Origin: Micrococcales bacterium
Lineage (GTDB): Bacteria > Actinomycetota > Actinomycetes > Actinomycetales > Dermatophilaceae
DNA length: 12,998 nucleotides
Assembly: GCA_003157445.1 (NCBI GenBank)
Contig: PMJN01000138.1
Location: forward strand, 2,362-15,359
Reading direction: 5' to 3'
This document shows, in pieces, positions 7,087 to 12,998 of the stretch; position 1 is the first letter of the stretch; every line of letters starts with the position of its first letter. The notes beneath the pieces were generated by a model. The model was not told the DNA's origin and did no database searches. It saw nothing but the letters and a program-made list of their open reading frames with translations. A program made the position numbers and the translations under genes.

Positions 7087-7861
7087 GAGCGTTCCCCAGG
7101 TAGGCGGTGATGACCCTGTCGTCCATGCGCACCTGTTCGTAGCTTCCCTCAGCCAGGATCTGGCCCTGTTGCAGCACCGTGACCCGATCGGCAAGGCTGC
7201 CTACGACGTGCATGTTGTGGTCCACCAGCACCACGGTGCGGCCTTTGGCAACCTGTCGGACCAGATCGATCGTGCGATCGACGTCCTCCAGACCCATGCC
7301 GGCAGTCGGCTCGTCCAGCAGAAGCAGGGACGGGTCGAGGGCCAGTGCGAGCGCCAGCTCGAGGGCACGTTTCTGGCCATAGGCAAGGCTCCCGGCGACC
7401 TTGTCGGCCAGATGGGCCAGGCCGACCTCGTCGATCAGCTCCAGCGACCGCTGCCTGAACTGACCCATCTGGCGTTCGGAGCGCCAGAACCGCATGCCCA
7501 GGCCGGTGGGGCTGGCCAGGGCAAGCTCAAGATGCTCAAGGCCGGTGAGCTGGTCAAACAGGCTGGTGATCTGGAAGGATCTCGCGATCCCGAGGTGGGC
7601 GATCTGCTCTGGTGCCTTGCCGGTGATGTCCTTGCCGCGGTATGCGATCGAGCCTGATGTCGGGGCCAGGAATCCGCTCAAAAGGTTGAAGAGGGTGGTC
7701 TTGCCCGCACCATTGGGTCCGACCAAGGCGTGAATCGTGCCGGCGTTGATGCTGAGGCTGATCCCGTCCACCGCCCGGAAGCCCCGGAAGTCCTTGGTCA
7801 GGTCAGATGTCTGCAGCAACGGGATACCGGAGGTCGCCTGCACTGGCTCGACGCCGTCCAT
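7079..7861 (-). CDS. livG: HAAT-family ABC transporter ATPase, LivG type
   Basis: A 260-residue cytoplasmic ATPase, first gene of the livGFKHM operon. Walker A GPNGAGKT is at 48-55, the Q-loop ARSFQITSLF around Gln97, the LivG-style signature LAYGQKRALELA at 159-170 (LSYGQ in most relatives), Walker B LLLLDEPTAGM at 179-189, and the H-loop VLVDHN with His215. I chose the ATG at 7861 because GAGGAGGG lies just upstream; an in-frame start 15 codons earlier would span that ribosome site. The ATPase-first gene order differs from the E. coli order, where a binding protein comes first. Confidence 0.92.
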   Translation of the reverse strand: MDGVEPVQATSGIPLLQTSDLTKDFRGFRAVDGISLSINAGTIHALVGPNGAGKTTLFNLLSGFLAPTSGSIAYRGKDITGKAPEQIAHLGIARSFQITSLFDQLTGLEHLELALASPTGLGMRFWRSERQMGQFRQRSLELIDEVGLAHLADKVAGSLAYGQKRALELALALALDPSLLLLDEPTAGMGLEDVDRTIDLVRQVAKGRTVVLVDHNMHVVGSLADRVTVLQQGQILAEGSYEQVRMDDRVITAYLGNAHA

Positions 7862-7936
7862 ACAGCCCTCCTCGATCCATGAGCCACAGAGATCCGCAGG
7901 GCACACATAGTGGGCTTTGCGGGCGGCTCACCGATC

Positions 7937-7965
7937 ACAATATGGCGGAAATGGAAGCACCCCAA
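7937..7965 (-). promoter_or_regulatory. Possible promoter of the livGFKHM operon
   Basis: On the minus strand TTGGGG (7965-7960) and TATTGT (7942-7937) are separated by exactly 17 bases. They match the sigma-70-type consensus at 3 of 6 and 4 of 6 positions. Transcription would start near 7930, giving a leader of about 70 bases before the livG start at 7861. Within that leader TGAGCC (7880-7885) and GGCTCA (7925-7930) can pair. The match is modest. Confidence 0.35.
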
Positions 7966-8581
7966 TGTGCCCTTCGCCCACTTTCACTACCAATGATGTG
8001 TCGGGAGTCCACACCCCCGTTCGGCCAGCCCCGCGCTCGACATCCGCGGCGCCGTCGGTCTCCAACCCCGCCCTGTCGGACTTCTCCGGACCGACAGCTG
8101 ACCGGCCGGCCCTTGTACCCGGAAGTCACACCACGCGCAGATCGGCGAGACCCGCGGCTCCAAGAGCCGCGCGAGCCACCGGCGCCGCCACCCGAGCGAT
8201 CTCAATCGCTTCGAGGCCAGCATCGACGACAACATCGCTACCGAGGTGGCCCCCAGATCAAGCCGACAAGGCACTCCGGCTCCTCGAAGAACTTGTCCCA
8301 GCCGGTGCAGACCCCGCCCGGTCAAGCCCAACATCGATCGATCAGGATCTGGCCCCCTTAAGCGAACCCTGCGCGTTTCGGTTCCGGGGGGGGAAGTGGT
8401 CTCCAAATAGATCTCGGCAGGGCCGGTTCGCCGTATGACCTGCCCGCAGCATTCACCGGGACAGGGGTCAAACGGGGATGCTATTCGTCCCCAATACGTC
8501 CGGCGCGCCCTCTCTGATTTCGTTGTGATACCCGGGCTGGGAGGACGACCGGTCGCAACCGGGTTTCGCCGTGTTCGAGAG

Positions 8582-8608
8582 GTTGCGGCCTCGGACAAGG
8601 GCCGCGAT
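8582..8608. repeat. Stem-loop in the noncoding stretch
   Basis: GCGGCC (8585-8590) and GGCCGC (8600-8605) pair perfectly around a 9-nt loop. Three more outer pairs (8582-8584 with 8606-8608) form if G-U pairs are allowed on the plus strand. It could belong to a terminator for an upstream, unrecognised transcript or be a chance feature of GC-rich DNA. Confidence 0.3.
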
Positions 8609-8686
8609 GTCGTGGGACCCGCAATCAGTCCGGTGTGCTGCGCACTAGCCCGTTGAGCGCTGGCGTGGCGCAACACGGCTCAGCAT

Positions 8687-8701
8687 GGCAACGGGGTTGC
8701 C
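8687..8701 (-). terminator. Possible terminator of the toxin-antitoxin unit
   Basis: A perfect 6-bp hairpin GGCAAC (8687-8692) / GTTGCC (8696-8701) with a 3-nt loop. It begins 33 bases after the vapC stop codon on the minus strand. No T-tract follows. Position and tight loop suggest a terminator, but the stem is short. Confidence 0.35.
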
Positions 8702-8734
8702 TCCGCAGGACCTCATCGCCTGAGGGCGGTCCGG

Positions 8735-9148
8735 CTAGCGGAACGGCAGGAACGGCACCGTGGCATCTACTTGGGCCCAGCACCTGTCGCCGCCGGTTAC
8801 CGGCAGCTGAAGGCGTTCCGCGACCGCGATGCACAAACCGTCACCCAGCGACAGCGAGCCGACATCCGGGTCGGCCTTGGATGTCGAGATGAGCTCGGCG
8901 GCCCGCACGGTGTCGGTGTCCGCGACGGACTCTACCGTTAGGCCAAGTGCGAGCAGGTCGGCGTGCAGCGCGGCTGAGGACTGTCGATGGCCTCTTTCAC
9001 GGGCCCGGTAGAGGGTCTCGACCATCGCTGAGGACGGGATGACTGCGAAAGCCAGGATCTTGTCCACGGTGCCGTGCCCGGGTTCGCGCAGGACCCAGGC
9101 CAGAAGTGCGGATGCGTCCAGCGCAACGCGACGGGGCGAGCCGCTCAA
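8735..9148 (-). CDS. vapC: PIN-domain ribonuclease toxin, VapC-like
   Basis: A 137-residue PIN-domain protein, the normal size for a VapC toxin, which cuts RNA using a metal held by acidic residues. The expected four acids are visible: Asp11 in VALDASALLAW, Glu44 in SAMVETLYRA, Asp103 in SLSLGDGLCIAVAE, and Asp121 in VTGGDRCW. The start is TTG at 9148-9146, which overlaps the antitoxin stop as TTGA. No other start is available before the first strand, and no clear ribosome site lies upstream. Translation therefore probably depends on ribosomes finishing the antitoxin. All catalytic acids are kept, so I see no sign that it is inactive. The RNA target cannot be read from the sequence. Confidence 0.85.
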   Translation of the reverse strand: MSGSPRRVALDASALLAWVLREPGHGTVDKILAFAVIPSSAMVETLYRARERGHRQSSAALHADLLALGLTVESVADTDTVRAAELISTSKADPDVGSLSLGDGLCIAVAERLQLPVTGGDRCWAQVDATVPFLPFR

Positions 9149-9498
9149 AGGCCGAGATGAGCGAGCAGGGCAGCTCCGGCTGCGGCGCTGTCCTGCTCGG
9201 AGCCGAGCTCGCGGGCTTGCCGGGCCCTGTTCGCCGCGGAGAGCGACTCGTCCGCATCCCGCAGCTCACGCACGTCGGCAGCGGTGTCCGCCCCCGTGGG
9301 CTGCGGCGCAGCGTTCCAGATCCGCTCTCGGACCGATGCGATCGTCTCGATGACGACTCGCCCCTCGCCGTCCGGCCGTGCGATGACCTCAGCGCCCTCC
9401 TCCAGGTGTGCGGCCCTGCGGACGGCCGCCGGCAGCACGACGCGGCCCTTCACGCCGACGTGGAAGGCCAATGAAACGGCACCGCTAGTGGAGCTCAT
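9145..9498 (-). CDS. vapB: AbrB/SpoVT-type antitoxin paired with the PIN toxin
   Basis: A 117-residue protein whose residues 10-52 form an AbrB/MazE-type swapped-hairpin DNA-binding domain, with FHVGVKGRVVLPAAVRRAAHL and EGAEVIARPDGEGRVVIET as its two halves. It should bind its own promoter and, through its C-terminal tail, block the toxin encoded directly downstream. The tail (53-117) is Ala/Arg/Glu-rich and longer than in many 75-90-residue VapB proteins. Two ATGs are possible: 9507 (120 residues) and 9498. I prefer 9498 because a promoter just upstream would start transcription at or next to this ATG, and neither start has a good ribosome site. The frame stays open far upstream to 9909, but that part has no family likeness. 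Confidence 0.8.
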   Translation of the reverse strand: MSSTSGAVSLAFHVGVKGRVVLPAAVRRAAHLEEGAEVIARPDGEGRVVIETIASVRERIWNAAPQPTGADTAADVRELRDADESLSAANRARQARELGSEQDSAAAGAALLAHLGL

Positions 9499-9505
9499 AG
9501 GACTC

Positions 9506-9534
9506 ATTGTGCTCACAGGGGGTCCAATCGTCAA
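9506..9534 (-). promoter_or_regulatory. Promoter of the antitoxin-toxin operon, likely leaderless
   Basis: On the minus strand TTGACG (9534-9529) and CACAAT (9511-9506) are separated by exactly 17 bases. They match consensus at 5 of 6 and 4 of 6 positions. The expected start of transcription, 7-8 bases past the -10 box, falls at 9499-9498, on the A of the chosen antitoxin ATG. TGTG-AG-CACA (9517-9508) is a small dyad touching the -10 box. Confidence 0.55.
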
Positions 9535-9537
9535 GTA

Positions 9538-9554
9538 GGTGCCACCAATGGTGG
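9538..9554. promoter_or_regulatory. Palindromic candidate operator upstream of the antitoxin promoter
   Basis: CCACCA (9542-9547) and TGGTGG (9549-9554) are perfect inverted arms around one base. An overlapping smaller dyad, GGTG (9538-9541) / CACC (9543-9546), shares the left arm. It lies just upstream of the -35 box of the antitoxin promoter. Binding by the AbrB-type antitoxin is inferred from the known self-regulation of such systems. Confidence 0.45.
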
Positions 9555-9613
9555 GTTCGTGGTACTCCTGCGGCAGTGGTGGGTCATTCGCTGGGGAGAG
9601 GGCACGCGTTGTC

Positions 9614-9651
9614 GCACGGCAAACGATCTCCAGGGGGCTGAACAGCCGTGC
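9614..9651. repeat. Inverted repeat in the vapB-helicase gap
   Basis: GCACGGC (9614-9620) and GCCGTGC (9645-9651) are perfect 7-bp arms 24 bases apart. Inside lies a competing dyad, GGCTG (9636-9640) / CAGCC (9643-9647). It sits in the divergent gap between the antitoxin and the helicase. Its role is unknown. Confidence 0.3.
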
Positions 9652-9704
9652 CGAGAAGCGCGTACGGTCAACAACTGAATCATGGCGGCCGGGTGCGTGA
9701 TCCT

Positions 9705-9753
9705 CTGCATGGAGGACGGCTCCCTTCATCGGGTAGTTTTGCGATCCATGCAG
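9705..9753 (+). promoter_or_regulatory. Inverted repeat upstream of the helicase gene
   Basis: CTGCATGGA (9705-9713) and TCCATGCAG (9745-9753) are perfect 9-bp inverted arms separated by 31 bases. Corresponding arm ends are 40 bp apart, close to four helical turns. A weak -10-like TAGTTT (9734-9739) lies between them without a matching -35 box. The right arm ends 24 bases before the GTG start. It could be a paired operator or a leader stem. Confidence 0.4.
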
Positions 9754-9777
9754 GCCATTCCTGGGAGTTGAGCAGCG

Positions 9778-12700
9778 GTGATCGTTCTTCACGCGTGGTG
9801 GTCGATCCAGAACGATCCCAGGGGTGAGCTGATCGTGTGGGCCGAGGACTCCGAGGCGCCGTCGCAGCCGCTCGTGCGCCGAGGTCGCCGGCCGAAGAGG
9901 CAGGCTCATCCTTTCGCCGTCCCTACGCAGGCGTTGGCCGCCGCGACGGCCTGCGATGGCGCCCTGAGTACGGCTGTTCTCGCCATACCGAACCGAGGTC
10001 GGGGCCCGTCTGCCTCAGCGGAGGTGAGCCGAATCCGTGAGCCATCGCAGATCACGGATTCCCTGGTCGAAGGGCAGTGGGAGGTCCCGACCCTGGCACT
10101 GGACTCTCAGACCGCCCTGGGTTTCCTGCTGTCAGCCCGCGACGCCGAGATCGACCCTGAACGACCGATCGACGGTACTGACTTGCGGGCGCTGCAGGCT
10201 CTTGCCGGGTTTGCCGTGGATCTGGTCGGACGCGGCCGTGTGCTGCCCGGCGTGCGAGACGCGGGCGACGGTCGGGCTATGGCGAAATGGTCTGCGGTGG
10301 TGACAGGAGTCGACGCCGTGTGGTTGCGCGGGTTGGCCGCGGGACTGCCTGGCTCCTTCACGGCTTCGTGCCCGGTTGACGTTGGCCGAGGTTCGGCTGC
10401 GGTGCGGTCGCTGGCCGCTGCGACCGATGCTCTGGTGGACGCAGCGGTGCGCTCACGCCTGGGCCCGGTTCCGCGCCGACGCGCCGTGGCCTCGTTTCGA
10501 TCGGCGCTGACCGGCTCCGACCCTTACTTTGCCACGACCCCGGTCGCCTTCGCCGCTCTGGATGAGGCGCTGGCTGACTGGCAGCGCGAGGTCACCCAGG
10601 TCGGTGTCGTCCGTGCCTGCTTCCGGCTGGTGGAACCCCAGGGAGCGGCCGAGGCGGCGGGCGAGGGCGCGCCCGACGCCGCGTGGCGGGTGGACTTCGC
10701 GTTGCAGTCGACGGAGGAGCCGAGCCTGGTCGTTGACGCCGCACAAGTGTGGCGGGCCAGGGGGGCGTTGCGGGCGCTGGCGCGTCACGTCGCCGATCCG
10801 CAGGAGACCCTGCTGGGTGAGCTCGGGCGCGCGGTACGGCTCTACCCGGGCATCGAGGGCGCCTTGCACACTGCGAAGCCGTCGTCGCTGGCTCTGGATG
10901 TCGAGGGCGCTCACCTCTTCTTGTCGGAGGCTGCGCCGGTCCTGCTGGCCGCCGGCTTCGGCGTGCTGCTCCCGGGGTGGTGGACCAATCCCTCGATGCG
11001 GATGGGGGCAAAGCTCTCGGTGTCGACCCCCGCGCAGCCTGGCTCGGCCGAGGCCAAGGCGGTGATCGGTCGTGAGGGACTCGTGGATTTTCGCTGGGAG
11101 CTGGCTGTCGGGGAACACACCCTGACCGAGCAGGAGGTCACCGATCTCGTCGAGGCCCAGCAGCCGCTGGTGCGGGTGCGCGGTCAGTGGATGTATGTCG
11201 ACGCCGATCGCCTGGCCCGGGCCCGGGCGTTCCTGGCCAAGCGGTCGCACGGCTCGGGGCGGATGAGCGTCGGGGAGGTGCTCGCGACCCTCGGCGCTCT
11301 GGAGGACGGACCAGGTGGCCTGCCCGTCCTCGATGTCGAGGCTCACGGCTGGCTGGCGGACCTCCTGTCCGGGCAGGTCGACCACCGGATCGCGCCGATG
11401 ACCGCCCCGGAAGGTTTCAAGGGTGAGCTGCGCCCCTACCAAGAGCGTGGTCTGGCCTGGCTGTCGTTCCTGGAGTCGGTCGGTCTGGGCGGCGTGCTCG
11501 CCGACGATATGGGGCTGGGCAAGACGGTGCAGCTGCTCGCCCTGATGTGTGGCGAGCTTCCTGCCAAGGGGGGCCCGACCCTGCTGGTCTGCCCGATGTC
11601 GCTGGTCGGCAACTGGCAGCGTGAGGCTGAACGCTTCGCCCCCGGGCTGCGGGTGCACGTTCACCATGGGGCCGAGCGACCCAAGGGCAAGGCCTTCCAG
11701 GCGGTCGTGGCATCGTCGGATCTGGTCGTGACGACCTACGGGCTGGTGATCCGCGACATCGACGCGCTGCGTGAGATGAGCTGGCGTCGAGTCGTCCTCG
11801 ACGAGGCCCAGGCGGTGAAGAACGCGGCGACCCGGGCGGCGGTTGCGGTGCGCTCGTTGCCGTCGGCCCGCCGGTTCGCGGTGACTGGGACCCCGGTGGA
11901 GAACCGGCTGGGCGACCTCTGGTCGCTGATGGAGTTCGCCAACCCCGGACTGCTCGGCCAGCCCACGTCCTTCAAGGAGCGCTTTGCCACGCCGATCGAG
12001 CGCCGAGGCGATGCCGAAGCTGCGACCCGGCTCAGATCGCTGACCCAACCGTTCGTGCTGCGCCGGTTGAAGACCGACACCTCGATCATCACCGACCTGC
12101 CGGCCAAGATCGAGATGGAGGTGGTGTGCACGCTGACCCACGAGCAGGCCTCGCTCTACGAAGCGGTCGTCGCGGACATGATGCAGCGGATCGAGAGCAC
12201 CGACGGGATTGAGCGCCGGGGACTGGTCCTGGCGACGATGACCAAGCTCAAGCAGGTCTGCAACCACCCGGCCCAGTTCCTGAAGGACGGCAGCCGCCTG
12301 GCCGGACGCTCGGGCAAGCTGGCGCGCGTGGAGGAGACCCTCGAGGAGGTGCTCGCCTCTGGGGAGAAGGCGCTGCTGTTCACCCAGTACGCCGAGTTCG
12401 GCGACCTGCTGCGCACTCACCTCGGTGCCCGGTTCGGCCGCGATGTCGGGTACCTGCACGGGGGGCTGAACAAGGGTCAGCGGGACGCTCTCGTGGCCCG
12501 TTTCCAGGACCCTGCCAGGGACGGGCCGTCCCTGTTTGTCCTGTCGTTGAAGGCAGGGGGTACGGGGCTCACCCTGACAGCAGCCAACCACGTCATACAC
12601 GTCGATCGCTGGTGGAACCCCGCTGTGGAGGACCAGGCCACCGACCGTGCCTTCCGTATCGGGCAGACCCGCTCGGTCCAGGTGCGCAAGCTGGTATGCG

Positions 12701-12855
12701 CGGGCACGTTGGAGGAGAAGATCGCCCTGATGATCAAGGACAAACGGGGCCTGGCTGCAAGCGTGGTGGGCACCGGTGAGGGCTGGCTCACCGAGCTGTC
12801 CACTTCCGCCCTGCGTGAGCTGTTCACCCTCGAGGCTGGGTCGGTGGTGGAATGA
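9778..12855 (+). CDS. SNF2-family DEAD/DEAH-box helicase with SNF2-associated N-terminal domain
   Basis: A 1025-residue superfamily 2 ATPase that would move along or remodel double-stranded DNA-protein complexes. The N-terminal half (1-about 545) has no catalytic motif and matches the bacterial SNF2-associated architecture, opening with VLHAWW and WAEDSEAP. The ATPase core follows: LRPYQERGLAWL around 550, motif I DDMGLGKT at 576-583, DEAQ at 675-678, TGTP at 703-706, SLKAGGTGLTLT at 923-934, and DQATDRAFRIGQ at 952-963. All residues needed for activity are present. I chose GTG at 9778 because GGGAG lies 10 bases upstream and the peptide starts as relatives do. The stop overlaps the next gene as ATGA, so the two are probably co-translated. 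Its cellular role is not settled; DNA repair, transcription restart and defence are all conceivable. Confidence 0.92.
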   Translation: MIVLHAWWSIQNDPRGELIVWAEDSEAPSQPLVRRGRRPKRQAHPFAVPTQALAAATACDGALSTAVLAIPNRGRGPSASAEVSRIREPSQITDSLVEGQWEVPTLALDSQTALGFLLSARDAEIDPERPIDGTDLRALQALAGFAVDLVGRGRVLPGVRDAGDGRAMAKWSAVVTGVDAVWLRGLAAGLPGSFTASCPVDVGRGSAAVRSLAAATDALVDAAVRSRLGPVPRRRAVASFRSALTGSDPYFATTPVAFAALDEALADWQREVTQVGVVRACFRLVEPQGAAEAAGEGAPDAAWRVDFALQSTEEPSLVVDAAQVWRARGALRALARHVADPQETLLGELGRAVRLYPGIEGALHTAKPSSLALDVEGAHLFLSEAAPVLLAAGFGVLLPGWWTNPSMRMGAKLSVSTPAQPGSAEAKAVIGREGLVDFRWELAVGEHTLTEQEVTDLVEAQQPLVRVRGQWMYVDADRLARARAFLAKRSHGSGRMSVGEVLATLGALEDGPGGLPVLDVEAHGWLADLLSGQVDHRIAPMTAPEGFKGELRPYQERGLAWLSFLESVGLGGVLADDMGLGKTVQLLALMCGELPAKGGPTLLVCPMSLVGNWQREAERFAPGLRVHVHHGAERPKGKAFQAVVASSDLVVTTYGLVIRDIDALREMSWRRVVLDEAQAVKNAATRAAVAVRSLPSARRFAVTGTPVENRLGDLWSLMEFANPGLLGQPTSFKERFATPIERRGDAEAATRLRSLTQPFVLRRLKTDTSIITDLPAKIEMEVVCTLTHEQASLYEAVVADMMQRIESTDGIERRGLVLATMTKLKQVCNHPAQFLKDGSRLAGRSGKLARVEETLEEVLASGEKALLFTQYAEFGDLLRTHLGARFGRDVGYLHGGLNKGQRDALVARFQDPARDGPSLFVLSLKAGGTGLTLTAANHVIHVDRWWNPAVEDQATDRAFRIGQTRSVQVRKLVCAGTLEEKIALMIKDKRGLAASVVGTGEGWLTELSTSALRELFTLEAGSVVE

Positions 12856-12998
12856 GCCCGTCAGGTCGCATCGGTGGCGGGATGAGACCGCCCGGGCGAG
12901 GACATTCGAACTGGTCGGGCGGCTTCCCGCCACCTGCCAAGCCTCTCGCTGTGGAGGGCGGGATCGTGGCCCGTAGCGCGCGAGGCGCCATCGGGGAG
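12852..12998 (+). CDS. SWIM zinc-finger family protein, N-terminal part (runs off right edge)
   Basis: The first 49 codons are present and open to the end of the window. The ATG overlaps the helicase stop as ATGA (12852-12855). After a Gly/Arg-rich start the peptide reads WSGGFPPPAKPLAVEGGIVARSARGAIGE (given here as WSGGFPPPAKPL, then AVEGGIVARSARGAIGE). The spaced FPP, EGGI and ARSxRG elements are typical of the N-terminus of actinobacterial SWIM zinc-finger proteins encoded beside SNF2 helicases. The Cys/His zinc ligands (CxC...CxH) would lie further on and cannot be seen. Such proteins are expected to bind DNA or protein next to the helicase, but their function is unproven. A second in-frame ATG 10 codons later is also possible as the start. 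Confidence 0.8.
   Translation, partial: MSPSGRIGGGMRPPGRGHSNWSGGFPPPAKPLAVEGGIVARSARGAIGE

Larger units (their letters stand above)
7966..8734. other. Long stretch with no supported gene
   Basis: About 770 bp between the liv promoter region and the toxin gene. Open frames exist on both strands (for example minus 8676-7987 and plus 7917-8438). They contain no motif I recognise and are rich in Arg/Pro/Ser. Third codon positions of the long minus frame, sampled by eye, are not enriched in G/C as real genes here are. The stretch has several small inverted repeats: 5-bp arms at 8075-8095, 8364-8368/8380-8384 and 8530-8535/8559-8564; a stem with GC core 8585-8590/8600-8605; and the hairpin at 8687-8701. 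A run of eight G lies at 8386-8393. It may be decayed coding DNA. Confidence 0.5.

Noticed and set aside
7087..7194. Longer livF start deep inside livG
   Set aside because: The extra 36 residues do not resemble LivF, while the ATG at 7086 matches the family start and has a GGGGA site.
8333..8342. Ten-base palindrome ATCGATCGAT
   Set aside because: It is a simple repeat of a four-base unit in noncoding DNA and occurs only once, with no gene start nearby.
7917..8438. 173-residue plus-strand open frame
   Set aside because: Low-complexity composition, no motif, overlaps other equally long frames, and covers the likely liv promoter.
7987..8676. 229-residue minus-strand open frame
   Set aside because: No recognisable motif, Arg/Pro/Ser-rich, third codon positions not G/C-enriched by eye, and no ribosome site at its start.
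9508..9909. Long upstream extension of the antitoxin frame
   Set aside because: The frame is open by chance in GC-rich DNA, overlaps the helicase start on the other strand, and shows no AbrB-family likeness before residue 9 of the chosen start.
10453..12933. 826-residue antisense open frame across the helicase gene
   Set aside because: It is a shadow of a high-GC gene; the plus strand carries all SNF2 motifs in order.

Overview
The window comes from a high-GC Gram-positive bacterium, most likely an actinobacterium. Support for this comes from the high GC content, the GTG and TTG starts, a lipoprotein-type binding protein, and a GAF-PucR regulator and an SNF2/SWIM pair that both look actinobacterial. 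I cannot name a genus from the sequence alone.

Left part (1-2956): a small ketone-body (3-hydroxybutyrate/acetoacetate) catabolic locus. The first 37 codons of a 3-oxoacid CoA-transferase A subunit lie on the minus strand and run off the left edge. Divergent from it are a D-3-hydroxybutyrate dehydrogenase (bdhA) and, 56 bp further on, a 625-residue GAF/PucR-type transcriptional regulator. The 143-bp divergent gap holds tandem hexamers and overlapping inverted repeats that make a credible operator. Together the enzymes would turn 3-hydroxybutyrate into acetoacetate and then acetoacetyl-CoA.

Middle part (3079-7861, minus strand): a complete five-gene branched-chain-amino-acid-type (HAAT) ABC importer, transcribed livG-livF-livK-livH-livM. 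It converges on the regulator gene across a 122-bp gap with inverted repeats that could stop transcription from both sides. The binding-protein gene livK is bracketed by two stem-loops, which could set its level apart from the membrane parts. The substrate is not certain: the binding protein resembles the broad aromatic/organic-acid branch of the family as much as true leucine/isoleucine/valine binders.

Right part: 7862-8734 is about 870 bp with a possible liv promoter near its left end and no convincing gene. It is followed by a minus-strand AbrB-type antitoxin / PIN-domain toxin pair (vapBC-like, 8735-9498), with a good candidate promoter that would produce a leaderless antitoxin mRNA. Divergent from it are a 1025-residue SNF2-family helicase (9778-12855) and, overlapping its stop by ATGA, the start of a SWIM zinc-finger protein that runs off the right edge. 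This SNF2-SWIM pair is the least understood conserved unit in the window. I saw no rRNA, tRNA, CRISPR array, insertion sequence or phage gene.
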